The notes under the pieces were generated by a model. It saw nothing but the letters and a program-made list of their open reading frames with translations, ran no database searches and was not told the DNA's origin. A program made the position numbers and the translations under genes. Positions 41,553-50,438 of a DNA stretch of 64,000 nucleotides are shown in pieces. This DNA comes from CADEFQ01 sp050185195 (GTDB taxonomy: Bacteria; Pseudomonadota; Gammaproteobacteria; Steroidobacterales; Steroidobacteraceae). Within the stretch, counting starts at the first letter, position 1. Each line of letters begins with the position of its first letter. The DNA is taken from assembly GCA_050185195.1 (NCBI GenBank), contig JBFWZQ010000001.1, positions 62,001 to 126,000 of the forward strand, read 5' to 3'.

Positions 41553-42800
41553 ATGACACAGATCGTCATCGTCGGCGCCGGGTTCGCGGGCCTGGCCGCA
41601 GCCCGCACGCTCGCGAATCGCGCAGGCGTCGAGGTGACGCTGCTCGATCGCTCGAACCATCACCTCTTCCAGCCACTCCTCTACCAGGTCGCAACCGCGG
41701 CGCTGAGCCCCGCCGACATCTCCGCTCCCGTGCGCAGCATCCTGCGCCGCGCGCACAACGTGCAGGTGCTGATGGCGGATGCGCAGCGGATCGACCTTGC
41801 GGCGCGGCGCGTGGACACGGACGCAGGGCCCTTCGCCGGCGACTACCTGGTGATCGGCGCAGGTGCCACGCATGCCTACTTCGGCCACGACGCATGGGAG
41901 CCCCATGCGCCGGGACTCAAGACGCTGCCGCACGCCACGGCGATGCGCGCCCGTATCCTGCTGGCCTTCGAGCAGGCCGAGCGCTGCGCGGACTGGGCCC
42001 TGCAACAGGCGTGGCTCAATTTCGTGGTCGTGGGCGGCGGCCCGACGGGCGTCGAGATGGCCGGCGCGATCGCCGAGATGAGCCGCCACACGCTCGCCCG
42101 CGACTTTCGCCGCATCGATCCGCGCAAGGCGCGCGTCCTGCTCGTCGAGGCGGGCCCGCGGCTGCTGCCGGCCTTCACCGAACGCTCCTCGGCGCGCGCC
42201 CGCCGCGACCTCGCGGCGCTCGGCGTCGACGTGCGCCTCGGCGCCGCGGTCACCGATGTCACGGCGAGCGCGGTGACCATCGATGCCGAGCGGGTGGCGA
42301 CGCGCACCGTGGTCTGGGCCGCCGGCGTGCGCGCCTCCCCGCTCGCGCAGTCGCTGGGCGTGCCGCTCGATCGCGCGGGGCGCGTGCCGGTCACCGCGGG
42401 CATCACGATCGCGGGCCACGAGCGCGTCTTCGTCACCGGCGACCTCGCGGCGAGCACCGACCCCGTTTCGCAGCGGCCCCTGCCCGGCGTCGCGCAGGTG
42501 GCGATCCAGCAGGGGCGCTACGCCGCCGAATGCATCCTGGCCGACCAGCGCGGTGCGCCGCGCGCGATCTTTCGCTACCGGGACAAGGGCCAGATGGCCA
42601 CCATCGGCCGCCAGCGCGCCATCTGCGAGATCGGGCGCTTCACGTTCGGCGGCCGGCTCGCGTGGTGGCTGTGGCTGCTCGTGCATATCATGGGACTCAC
42701 GAGCTTTCGCAGCCGGGCGTCGGTGCTGCTGCAATGGGGCTGGTCGTTCTTCACGTACGGTCGCGGCGCGCGACTGATCGTGGCGGGCAAAGACGCGTAA
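41553..42800 (+). CDS. type II NADH dehydrogenase (NDH-2)
   Basis: A non-proton-pumping NADH:quinone oxidoreductase on the cytoplasmic face of the membrane, 415 residues. Two dinucleotide folds are visible: IVIVGAGFAGLAAARTL near the start (FAD) and VVVGGGPTGVEMAGAIAEM (NADH). The quinone-site motif region is LFQPLLYQVATAALSP. The C-terminal segment LAWWLWLLVHIMGLTSFRS provides the membrane anchor. It starts ten bases after the methyltransferase gene and is 28 bases upstream of a polytopic membrane protein, so the three probably form one transcript. Confidence 0.93.
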   Translation: MTQIVIVGAGFAGLAAARTLANRAGVEVTLLDRSNHHLFQPLLYQVATAALSPADISAPVRSILRRAHNVQVLMADAQRIDLAARRVDTDAGPFAGDYLVIGAGATHAYFGHDAWEPHAPGLKTLPHATAMRARILLAFEQAERCADWALQQAWLNFVVVGGGPTGVEMAGAIAEMSRHTLARDFRRIDPRKARVLLVEAGPRLLPAFTERSSARARRDLAALGVDVRLGAAVTDVTASAVTIDAERVATRTVVWAAGVRASPLAQSLGVPLDRAGRVPVTAGITIAGHERVFVTGDLAASTDPVSQRPLPGVAQVAIQQGRYAAECILADQRGAPRAIFRYRDKGQMATIGRQRAICEIGRFTFGGRLAWWLWLLVHIMGLTSFRSRASVLLQWGWSFFTYGRGARLIVAGKDA

Positions 42801-42828
42801 GATCGCGCCGGTACCGGAGGGAGACACC

Positions 42829-43512
42829 ATGGTCGATGCACCGATCGCCTACTCGATCGTCAAGTTCGCGCACATCCTGCTGTTCGTCTACTGGCTCGGC
42901 GGCGATGTCGGCGTTTTCTATTCGAGCGGCTTCGTGATCGATCCGAAGCTCTCGCGCGATTCGCGCCTCACGGCATTCAGGATCTTCGTCGAACTCGACC
43001 AGTTGCCGCGCTACTGCCTCGCGCTGATGCTGTCGGTTGGCGGCCTGCTCGCCTACTACATCGGCGTGCCCCACCTGCCCGGGCAGTTGCCGCTGATCCT
43101 CGCGCTCGGCCCGCTCTGGGCGCTGCTCGTCTGGGCCGTGCACCACTACCAGGGCCAGCCGCTTGGGCAGAAGCTCGCGAAATTCGATTACTTCTTCCGC
43201 TGCTTCATGATCGTCGCGCTGATTGCATCCGTGGGTTATGCCTACGGCGACGGGCGCCTGCGGCCTTATCCGTGGCTGGCGGCGAAACTGCTGATCTTCG
43301 CGGCGCTCATTTTCTGCGGCCTCGTGATCCGCACGAAGCTGCCGCGCTTCGTCAGCGGCTACCGGCAACTGCTCACGAGCGGCGCCACCGAAGAGAGCGA
43401 TCGCGACATGGCGCAGGGCCTCAGGTCCTGCCGACCTTTCGTGCTCGCGATCTGGGTGGGACTCGCGCTCGCCGCCTGGATCGGCATCGCCAAGCCGGGG
43501 TCGCCGCTGTAG
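42829..43512 (+). CDS. polytopic inner-membrane protein of unknown function
   Basis: A 227-residue protein with about six helices (for example SIVKFAHILLFVYWLGGDVG, LALMLSVGGLLAYYIG, PLILALGPLWALLVWAV and LLIFAALIFCGLVI). Several membrane-embedded or edge histidines (KFAHILL, PHLPG, VHHYQG) could bind heme, giving a faint resemblance to CopD- or cytochrome-b-like proteins, but I cannot assign a family. GGAGGGAG lies before ATG 42829. Its place between NDH-2 and a GMC dehydrogenase makes a role in respiratory electron transfer conceivable; this is inference only. Confidence 0.7.
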   Translation: MVDAPIAYSIVKFAHILLFVYWLGGDVGVFYSSGFVIDPKLSRDSRLTAFRIFVELDQLPRYCLALMLSVGGLLAYYIGVPHLPGQLPLILALGPLWALLVWAVHHYQGQPLGQKLAKFDYFFRCFMIVALIASVGYAYGDGRLRPYPWLAAKLLIFAALIFCGLVIRTKLPRFVSGYRQLLTSGATEESDRDMAQGLRSCRPFVLAIWVGLALAAWIGIAKPGSPL

Positions 43513-43546
43513 CATTCGGCCATACAACAAGAATGCGGGGGCACGG

Positions 43547-44086
43547 ATGCACTCTCGACGCGGATTTCTTGAAGGACTCGGCGCGGCGGGCCTCGGCGCG
43601 ACATGGTTGGCCGCGAATGCACGGGCGATCGCCGCCGCGTCGGAACACGCGCACGCCAGCGTCGCCGCCGCCACATCAGGGGGCGCACCGCCACGACTCG
43701 CGAACCTGACCGCGGACGAAGCACGCGACATCGATGCGTTCACGGCCGCGATCGTCCCTTCCGGCGACGACGGCCCCGGCGCGCACGAGGCGGGGGTCGT
43801 GTACTTCATCGACCGCGCGTTCGGCAGCTTCTTCGCCGGCCAGCGCGCAGGGGTCCTGCGCGAGCTCGCGGCCCTGCCGCGCCCGTTCCCGGATTTCGCG
43901 ACGCTCGAGGGCCAGCCGCTGTTCGAGCAGCTGCGCTTCCTCACGGTCCTCGGGCTTTTCGCTTCGCCCGGCTACGGCGGCAATCGCGACGGGCTCGGCT
44001 GGTTACTGGTCGGCTTCGAGGACACCCACGCCTACGCACCGCCCTTCGGCTGGTACGACCGCGACTACCCGGGGTTTGCGCCATGA
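43547..44086 (+). CDS. gluconate 2-dehydrogenase subunit 3-family protein
   Basis: The small subunit that guides or stabilises GMC-type membrane dehydrogenases, 179 residues. A twin-arginine signal (HSRRGFLEGLGAAGLGATWLA) exports it with its partner. The mature domain has the family pattern LTADEARDIDAFTAAIVPS, followed by GAHEAGVVYFIDRAFGSFF and a C-terminal YAPPFGWYDRDYPGF. It overlaps the GMC gene by four bases (ATGA), and the two subunits presumably travel through the Tat system as one complex. No cytochrome c subunit gene follows. Confidence 0.9.
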   Translation: MHSRRGFLEGLGAAGLGATWLAANARAIAAASEHAHASVAAATSGGAPPRLANLTADEARDIDAFTAAIVPSGDDGPGAHEAGVVYFIDRAFGSFFAGQRAGVLRELAALPRPFPDFATLEGQPLFEQLRFLTVLGLFASPGYGGNRDGLGWLLVGFEDTHAYAPPFGWYDRDYPGFAP

Positions 44087-45738
44087 GCGCGAAGCAGTAC
44101 CGGGACAGCGAGACCGTCGACTTCGCGATCGTCGGCTCGGGCGCGGCGGGCGGCGTGATCGCGCGCGAGCTGTCGCAGGCGGGATTTTCCGTCGTGGTGT
44201 TCGAGCGCGGACCGCGCCATACGGCAGCGTCGTTCAAGCACGACGAACTCGAGAACTTCTTCCTCGACGGCCTGACGAACAGCGCGCGCACGACGCCACA
44301 GTCCTTCCGCAACGACCCGGCCGTCGAGGCGCAGCCGGTCGAGAGTGGCCTGCTGCCCGCGTGGTACGCGCAAACCGTCGGCGGCAGCACCGCGCATTTC
44401 ACCGCCAATTTCTGGCGCTTCCATGAGATCGACTTCCGGGAACGCAGCGTACTCGGTGAGATCGCCGGCACGGCCTTCGCCGACTGGCCGATCAGCTACG
44501 CCGAACTCGAACCCTACTACGCGAAGGTCGAATGGGAGATCGGCGTCTCGGGCCTCGCGGGCGCCTGCCCCAACGATCCGCCCCGTTCGAAACCCTACCC
44601 GATGCCGCCGCTGCCGGTGAAATCGTCGGGCGTGCTGTTCGAGCGCGGCGCGCGCAGGCTCGGGCTGCATCCTTTTCCCGCGCCGATGGCGATCGCGTCG
44701 GTGCCCTTCCGCGGACGGCCGGCCTGCATCCACTGTGGCTTCTGCATCGGCTTCGGCTGCGAGGCCATGGCGAAGTCCTCGACGCTCTACACGGTGATCC
44801 CCGAGGCCGAAGCGACCGGCCGCTGCGAAGTGCGCCCGCTGAGCTACGTCTTTCGCGTGCCCACCGACGGCAAGGGGCGCGTCACGGGCGTGCACTACTT
44901 CGACGCGCAGCGGCGCGAGCGCTTCCAGAAAGCGCGCGCCGTCGTGTTGTCGGCGAACGGCGCCGAGACCACGCGCCTGCTGCTCGCCTCCGAGAGCGCC
45001 CGCTTCCCGCAGGGGCTCGCCAACTCGAGCGGCCTCGTCGGCAAGCACCTCATGTTCAACACCTACGCGCAGGTCGAGGCCGAGTTCGAACACGAGCTGA
45101 ACGAGTACAAGAGCGTGCAGGTCACGCGCATCTCGCACGATTTCTACGACAGCGACCCGAAGCGCGGCCACTACGGCGGCGGCGGGATCGACGCGCGCAT
45201 CGGCCCGGCGCCGATGGTCTGGGCCCTCGATCGACCGCCCGGCGAGCCGCGCTGGGGCCGCGGCTTCAAGCGGCAACTGCAGGCATTTCCACGCACCGCG
45301 CTGTCGACGCAACACGCCACGTCGCTGCCGCTCGCGTCGAACAGCGTGAGCCTCGACCCAAAACTGAAGGACGCGTGGGGCCAACCCTGCATTCGCGTGA
45401 CCTACCGCGACCACCCCGACGACCTCGCCAACGTGCGCTTCCTGCAGGCGCGCGGCGAGGAAATCCTGCAGGCCGCGGGCGCCCTGCGCACCTGGCGCTA
45501 TCCGGTGGCGGAGAGCATCAACTCGCCGCATCTCCTCGGCACCTGCCGCATGGGCAACGATCCGGCCGCCTCCGTGGTCGACCGCTACCATCGCACGCAC
45601 GACGTCCCGAACCTGTTCATCTGCGACGGCTCGAGCTTCGTCACGTCCGGGCGTGGCCAGCCGACCATGACGATCCAGGCGCTCGCGTTCCGCGCCGGGG
45701 AGCACATCGGGCGTTTTGCACGCGCCCACGAGATTTGA
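44083..45738 (+). CDS. GMC-family FAD-dependent oxidoreductase (large subunit)
   Basis: A sugar- or alcohol-dehydrogenase-like flavoenzyme, 551 residues. FAD binding is shown by VDFAIVGSGAAGGVIARELS, substrate-entry motifs by GGSTAHFTANFWRFHEIDF, and the C-terminal catalytic segment by SPHLLGTCRMGNDPAASVVD with FVTSGRGQPTMTIQALAFRA. A cysteine cluster ACIHCGFCIGFGC could bind an iron-sulfur centre, as in related gluconate and sorbitol dehydrogenases. It has no signal of its own and probably rides with the Tat-tagged small subunit. The substrate cannot be fixed. Confidence 0.92.
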   Translation: MSAKQYRDSETVDFAIVGSGAAGGVIARELSQAGFSVVVFERGPRHTAASFKHDELENFFLDGLTNSARTTPQSFRNDPAVEAQPVESGLLPAWYAQTVGGSTAHFTANFWRFHEIDFRERSVLGEIAGTAFADWPISYAELEPYYAKVEWEIGVSGLAGACPNDPPRSKPYPMPPLPVKSSGVLFERGARRLGLHPFPAPMAIASVPFRGRPACIHCGFCIGFGCEAMAKSSTLYTVIPEAEATGRCEVRPLSYVFRVPTDGKGRVTGVHYFDAQRRERFQKARAVVLSANGAETTRLLLASESARFPQGLANSSGLVGKHLMFNTYAQVEAEFEHELNEYKSVQVTRISHDFYDSDPKRGHYGGGGIDARIGPAPMVWALDRPPGEPRWGRGFKRQLQAFPRTALSTQHATSLPLASNSVSLDPKLKDAWGQPCIRVTYRDHPDDLANVRFLQARGEEILQAAGALRTWRYPVAESINSPHLLGTCRMGNDPAASVVDRYHRTHDVPNLFICDGSSFVTSGRGQPTMTIQALAFRAGEHIGRFARAHEI

Positions 45739-45755
45739 CGATAAGCTAGCGGGCG

Positions 45756-46844
45756 ATGGACCTGCCCGTCGCCCTGTCGCTCGCCGTTTCGCTGCTCGCG
45801 CTGGCCGCGCTCGCCGTCGTGCTGATCGCGCGCCGGCGCGCCCACGCGGCGCCGGCACCGACCCCATCGCCGCCCGCCGGCGTGTCGCAGCCCGCCGCGG
45901 ATGCAGTCGGGCCCGCCGCTCGCGAGACCTGGACGGCATTACATCGCGTGGCGCTCTCGGCGCCGCAACTCGAACCGCACGTCCCTCCCGGCCACGAACA
46001 CGTGGCCGCGCAGGTAACGAAGGACATCGCCAACGCGTCGGCGCAGGCGGCGCTCCCACGCCGGCCGCTGCTGCTGCCGCAACTGCTGCGCGCGGTGAAC
46101 GATCCCGAGACCTCGCGCCGCGAGCTCGCCGGCATCATCGCCCGCGATCCCGCGCTAGCGGGCGACCTGCTGCGCCTCGCGAACAGCCCCTACTATCGCC
46201 TGACTGCGAAACCGGTCGAGAGCATCGATCGGGCCGTCGCCGTGCTCGGCACCGAGGGACTGCGCAGGCTGGTGGCGGCGGCGATCATGCAGCCCGTGTT
46301 TCGCGTGAAGACGGGGCATTTCTCCCGTTTCCCCGACTGCGCGTGGGACCATGCCTTTCGCGCGGGCATTGCCGCCGAGACGTTCGCCGCCATCGTCGAC
46401 GACAGCGATCCGTTCGCCGCGCAACTGCTCGCGCTGCTGCTCGGGCTCGGCACGATCATCGTGTTTCGCGCGACGATGGACCGTTATGTCGGGCAAGGCG
46501 GCCTCGCGCCTTCGCCCGAACTCGTCGCCCACCTGATCGACACGCACGCGCCCCGCGCCGCGCATGCCGTCGCGGCGAGCTGGGAGCTGTCGGAGGGCGT
46601 GCTGGCTGCGATTGGCGAACAGCACCTCGATACGGAAGAAGCCGCCCTGTCGGCGCTCGGGCGCAGTGTCCGCCTCGGGCGGCTGACCGGCGCGCTGGCC
46701 GTGGTGCGCTCGGGTGGTGGCGTGACCGACGAAGCCGCGCTCGCCACCTTGCGCGCCGCCGGGGTGCCCGAACGCCAGGGCGAGCGCATCTGGTTGCGGC
46801 TCGTGCCGGAAAGCGCGGCCAGCCTGCAAAAGGCGCCCGTGTAG
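45756..46844 (+). CDS. membrane-anchored HDOD-domain protein
   Basis: An HDOD protein, a catalytically inactive HD-like signalling domain often tied to c-di-GMP or motility control. The 362-residue chain has an N-terminal helix (LSLAVSLLALAALAVVLIA), a linker, then the HDOD domain: LPQLLRAVNDPETSRRELAGI, RDPALAGDLLRLANSPYYRL, ESIDRAVAVLGTEGLRRLV. The typical HD pair is missing, as expected for the family. It starts 17 bases after the GMC gene, but no clear functional link is visible. The partner signalling proteins are unknown. Confidence 0.85.
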   Translation: MDLPVALSLAVSLLALAALAVVLIARRRAHAAPAPTPSPPAGVSQPAADAVGPAARETWTALHRVALSAPQLEPHVPPGHEHVAAQVTKDIANASAQAALPRRPLLLPQLLRAVNDPETSRRELAGIIARDPALAGDLLRLANSPYYRLTAKPVESIDRAVAVLGTEGLRRLVAAAIMQPVFRVKTGHFSRFPDCAWDHAFRAGIAAETFAAIVDDSDPFAAQLLALLLGLGTIIVFRATMDRYVGQGGLAPSPELVAHLIDTHAPRAAHAVAASWELSEGVLAAIGEQHLDTEEAALSALGRSVRLGRLTGALAVVRSGGGVTDEAALATLRAAGVPERQGERIWLRLVPESAASLQKAPV

Positions 46845-46913
46845 GACGCGTCGGACACGCGAATACGATGGGCGGGGCTGCCTGCCGGGCGATCGCACGG
46901 TGAGCATGGCGCC

Positions 46914-47453
46914 ATGAACAGGCAAACGCTGATTGGCGCCGTCGCGGGCGCGGTTTTCGTCATGGGTGTCGCCGCGTTCGCGGGCTATCGCGTGATGGCG
47001 GGCGGCTCATCCGCCGAAGTGCTCTCGTCGGAAGAGATCATGCGCACGGTGAAGACGCCGCGCGAGGTCTGCCACGACGAACTCGTCACGCAGCAGAAGC
47101 CGGTGAAGGACAAGCACCAGGTCACCGGCAGCGTCGTCGGCGCGGTGCTCGGCGGCGTGCTCGGCAGCCAGGTCGGCAGCGGATCGGGGCGCGACATCGC
47201 GACCGTGGCCGGCGCCGCGGCCGGCGGTTACGCCGGCAACAAGGTGCAGGAGCGCATGCAGGAGCGCAACACCGAGCAGGTCACGCAGCGTCGTTGCGAA
47301 ACCGTGTTCGACTCGAAACAGGTCCCGACCGGGCAGTTCAAGGTGCGCTACCGGCTCGATGACGTCGAGCACACCGTGAAGATGGACCACGACCCCGGCG
47401 CGCGCCTGCCGGTGAAGGATGGCAAGGTCGTCCTGGACCAGCCGTCAAGTTGA
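46914..47453 (+). CDS. glycine-zipper 2TM-domain protein (17 kDa antigen-like)
   Basis: A 179-residue envelope protein with an N-terminal helix (LIGAVAGAVFVMGVAAFAGY) and a glycine-zipper pair, VVGAVLGGVLGSQVGSGSG and VAGAAAGGYAGNKVQERM, typical of the rickettsial 17 kDa antigen-like family. It has paired cysteines (EVCHDEL and RRCETVF) that could form a disulfide. The zipper likely inserts in or packs against a membrane. The function is unknown in most bacteria. It is followed by a short spacer with a palindrome and a promoter-like element. Confidence 0.85.
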   Translation: MNRQTLIGAVAGAVFVMGVAAFAGYRVMAGGSSAEVLSSEEIMRTVKTPREVCHDELVTQQKPVKDKHQVTGSVVGAVLGGVLGSQVGSGSGRDIATVAGAAAGGYAGNKVQERMQERNTEQVTQRRCETVFDSKQVPTGQFKVRYRLDDVEHTVKMDHDPGARLPVKDGKVVLDQPSS

Positions 47454-47458
47454 TACCT

Positions 47459-47488
47459 TTGTAATCCCGGCGGGGATTACGCCATACT
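47459..47488 (+). promoter_or_regulatory. palindrome inside a promoter-like element ahead of the protease lipoprotein
   Basis: GTAATCCC and GGGATTAC (47461-47468 and 47473-47480) form a perfect 8-bp inverted repeat with a 4-base spacer. They lie between TTGTAA (47459-47464) and CATACT (47483-47488), which have an 18-base spacing like -35 and -10 boxes. The arrangement fits an operator within a promoter; an alternative is a hairpin ending the upstream gene, though no T-run follows. Confidence 0.4.
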
Positions 47489-47558
47489 GCGTCGCGGGGG
47501 GTACGCGTCGCGCAGCGCCGGGTTCCGGCGCATGGCTCATGGGCGGCGCCGCCAGTTC

Positions 47559-50438
47559 ATGAGAATTGCCCTTTTTGCGCTGTTGCCGTTCGGCCTGTCG
47601 GCCTGCGGCGGAGGTGGCGGTGGCGACTCCGGCCCGCCCACCCCACCGCCTGTCCCGACCGTCACGCTGACCGCAGCGTCCTCGCAAGTGGTGGATGGCG
47701 CGACCGTGTCGCTCACCTGGTCGAGCACCAACGCAACCAGCTGCACTGCCAGCGGCGGCTGGTCCGGGACCCGCCCGACCGGCGGCAGTGAAACCGTCAC
47801 GCCGGCCGGCCCGGCCACGAGTTACGGATTGCAGTGCACGGGGGCCGGCGGGTCCGCGAGCGCTTCCACGACGGTCACCGTGGCGACGATCCCCGTCGTC
47901 ACGTTGACGGCGACGCCGGGTGGCCCGGGTTCAATCGAGTACAGCACGCCCGTTCGGCTGACGTGGAGCGCCACTTCGTCGAATTCCTGCACCACCTCGG
48001 GCGGCTGGAGCGGCAATCGCAGCGTCTCGGGATCCGAGGAATCCGCGCCGCTCACTGCCACCACGAGCTTCACGTTGGCGTGCACCGGACCAGCAGGAAC
48101 GGGCAGCGCAACAATCACGGTGAATGTGGCATCCCCGGCGCCGCCTTTCGTTTCGCTGGACGCGCTTGCAAATCCGATCCTCGTGGGCCAATCGAGCACG
48201 CTGCGCTGGTCGACCGGGAATACGGGTTCCTGCGTCGCGTCGGGGGGCTGGTCGGGGACCCGGGCCGCAGGTTCGGGACGCACCGAGAGCACCGGCCCGC
48301 TCAACTCGACCACGACCTACACGCTCACCTGCACGAACCCGGTCGCGTCCGCGCAGGCATCGGAGACAGTCTCCGTGGTCGCCGCTTTCCCGCCTGTCGT
48401 CAGCATCCAGGCGCAACCGGGATCACTCACGGCCGGCAGTCGATCGACGCTCACGTGGACGGCAACCGATGCAACGTCGTGCACGGCGTCCGGCGGCTGG
48501 TCCGGCAGCCGCCCGACGTCCGGCACCGAGGTCAGCGGCCCGATCAATACGAGGACCACCTTCGACCTGTCCTGCACGGGTCCGGGCGGCACCGGCTCAG
48601 GGGGCGTGTTTGTCGAAGTCAGCGGCGCGAACAATGCCCCGGTCGCGGACGCAGGTGCGGACCAGGCCACGCTGTCGGGCGCAACGGTACGGCTCTCGGG
48701 TACGCGCAGCAGCGATGCAGGCGGGTTCATCGCGTCGTATGCCTGGACGCAGACGGGTGGTCCTGCGGTCAGTCTCGGCGGCGCGAACACCGCGACGGCC
48801 TCGTTCGTCGCGCCAAGCGTCGCGACCGACACGACGCTAACTTTCAGGCTGGTCGTCGCGGATGACGCAGGCGCGGCCAGCGCGCCCGATACCGTCGCCG
48901 TGCTGGTGCGCCCCGCCCCGCAAGGAACCGTGCCGCTCGCCGGTCTCGTCACGTTCGCGCGCATCCCGTCGACCCAGCAAGGTCTCGCGTATACGCAGAT
49001 GCGCCAGGATCCGGCGAGGGGCGTCACGATCATTGCATTGAACGCCGGGTCGTTGGCCGAGATCGCACGCGGGCAGACCGGCGCAAGCGGTGAATTCACG
49101 CTCGCGGTGCCGCCCTCGACGAGCCTCGTGATCCGGGTGCTCGCGGAAATGGTACGCACCGGAGCCGCGCCGACCTGGCGATTCGAAGTGAAGGACGCGA
49201 GCGCCGCAGCGGCCACCTACGCCTATGGCAGCGCCGCGGCGAACAGCGGCGCGTCGGGTGCCGTGCTCGATGTCGCGATTCCCTCCGGATGGGATCCCGC
49301 CACCCGCGTCGTGAATGGCACTCGCGATGCGGCACCGTTCGCCGTGCTCGACACGGTGTATCAGGCAACGCAGTTCCTGCTCGGCACCGCGCCGACGCTC
49401 AACTTTGCGCCGCTCACCATCGACTGGAGTCCCGCCAACACGGCCGTGGACGGCAGCCACTACTCGAACGGCGTGAACGGGCCGCGCATCACGCTCACCG
49501 GCGAAGCCCAGGTCGACACGGACGAATACGATCCCGACATCATCGCGCATGAATTCGGCCACTACGTCGAGGACATCTTCTCGCGATCCGACAGCATCGG
49601 CGGCCCGCACAGCGTCGGCGACCGGCTGGATCCGCGGGTCGCATTCGGCGAGGGCTTTGGCGACGCGTTCGCGGCGATGGTGACCGGGGATTCGATCATC
49701 ACGGACTCGTTCGGCCAGTTCCAGGCGCTCGCGGGCGTGTTCGACGTCGAACACGACGCATCGGTCCGGGGCTGGTACAGCGAATCGTCCGTCTGGGCGA
49801 TCCTGTGGGACCTGTTCGACAGTTCGCGCGATACGTTCGGCGACGACATGGCGCTCGGATTCGCGCCGCTGTGGCAGGTCCTCACCGGGCCGCAACGCTC
49901 GACCGAAGCCGTCACCAGCATCTTCCCGTTCATCACCGCGCTCAAATCGCTGCAACCGACGGATGCGCCGGCCATCGACGCGCTCGTTGCCGGGCAGCAG
50001 ATCCAGTCCGCCACCATCGATGATTTCGGGAGCACCGAGTCCAATTCGGCGGACTCGGCGGATGTGCTGCCCGTCTTCAGTCCGATCGCCGTGGACGGCA
50101 GCCCGGCGCTCGTTCGCAGCATCGGCGGGGGCGCGCCGGCCTTCGGCAGCCCAAACAAGCTCTCCAATCATCGCTTCCTGCGCCTCGACGTGGCGGCTCC
50201 GCGTACGGTGCGCATCGTCGCCACCGCGCCTTCGCCCCGCGGCGCCGATGTCATCGTCTATCGGCGGGGGGTGGAGATCGATCGCGGCGAGGTCGCCGGC
50301 GACGAAAACTTCACGGTCGCGTTGCCGGAAGCAGGCGCCTACGTACTCGATGTCTACGACTGCGTGAATACGGGTTGCACCTCGGCCCCGTCGGCGCCGA
50401 CGCGCATCGACATCAACGTCACCATCACGAGCAACTGA
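47559..50438 (+). CDS. large surface lipoprotein: four Ig-like repeats, PKD-type domain, HEFGH metalloprotease
   Basis: A 959-residue exported lipoprotein with lipobox GLSAC followed by a glycine-rich linker. Four tandem Ig-like domains (see the repeat entry) span residues 30-355, then a PKD/cadherin-like unit starts APVADAGADQATLSGATVRL. The C-terminal half has a zincin centre, IIAHEFGHYVEDIFSR, with a conserved downstream EGFGDAFAAMV, so a zinc protease is expected on the cell surface. A final beta domain ends near TSAPSAPTRIDINVTI. ATG 47559 is preferred over ATG 47532, since the extra nine residues are basic and unusual for a lipoprotein signal. The downstream lipoprotein gene overlaps its stop by one base. 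Confidence 0.86.
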   Translation: MRIALFALLPFGLSACGGGGGGDSGPPTPPPVPTVTLTAASSQVVDGATVSLTWSSTNATSCTASGGWSGTRPTGGSETVTPAGPATSYGLQCTGAGGSASASTTVTVATIPVVTLTATPGGPGSIEYSTPVRLTWSATSSNSCTTSGGWSGNRSVSGSEESAPLTATTSFTLACTGPAGTGSATITVNVASPAPPFVSLDALANPILVGQSSTLRWSTGNTGSCVASGGWSGTRAAGSGRTESTGPLNSTTTYTLTCTNPVASAQASETVSVVAAFPPVVSIQAQPGSLTAGSRSTLTWTATDATSCTASGGWSGSRPTSGTEVSGPINTRTTFDLSCTGPGGTGSGGVFVEVSGANNAPVADAGADQATLSGATVRLSGTRSSDAGGFIASYAWTQTGGPAVSLGGANTATASFVAPSVATDTTLTFRLVVADDAGAASAPDTVAVLVRPAPQGTVPLAGLVTFARIPSTQQGLAYTQMRQDPARGVTIIALNAGSLAEIARGQTGASGEFTLAVPPSTSLVIRVLAEMVRTGAAPTWRFEVKDASAAAATYAYGSAAANSGASGAVLDVAIPSGWDPATRVVNGTRDAAPFAVLDTVYQATQFLLGTAPTLNFAPLTIDWSPANTAVDGSHYSNGVNGPRITLTGEAQVDTDEYDPDIIAHEFGHYVEDIFSRSDSIGGPHSVGDRLDPRVAFGEGFGDAFAAMVTGDSIITDSFGQFQALAGVFDVEHDASVRGWYSESSVWAILWDLFDSSRDTFGDDMALGFAPLWQVLTGPQRSTEAVTSIFPFITALKSLQPTDAPAIDALVAGQQIQSATIDDFGSTESNSADSADVLPVFSPIAVDGSPALVRSIGGGAPAFGSPNKLSNHRFLRLDVAAPRTVRIVATAPSPRGADVIVYRRGVEIDRGEVAGDENFTVALPEAGAYVLDVYDCVNTGCTSAPSAPTRIDINVTITSN
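47645..48625 (+). repeat. four tandem Ig-like domain repeats within the protease lipoprotein
   Basis: Four units of about 80 residues each carry a hallmark near-identical turn: CTASGGWSGTRPTGG, CTTSGGWSGNRSVSG, CVASGGWSGTRAAG and CTASGGWSGSRPTSG, followed by a Cys near L-x-C-T. Each unit has two cysteines in positions suitable for an intradomain disulfide. The DNA copies are diverged, so the array is old, not a recent duplication. Confidence 0.85.
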
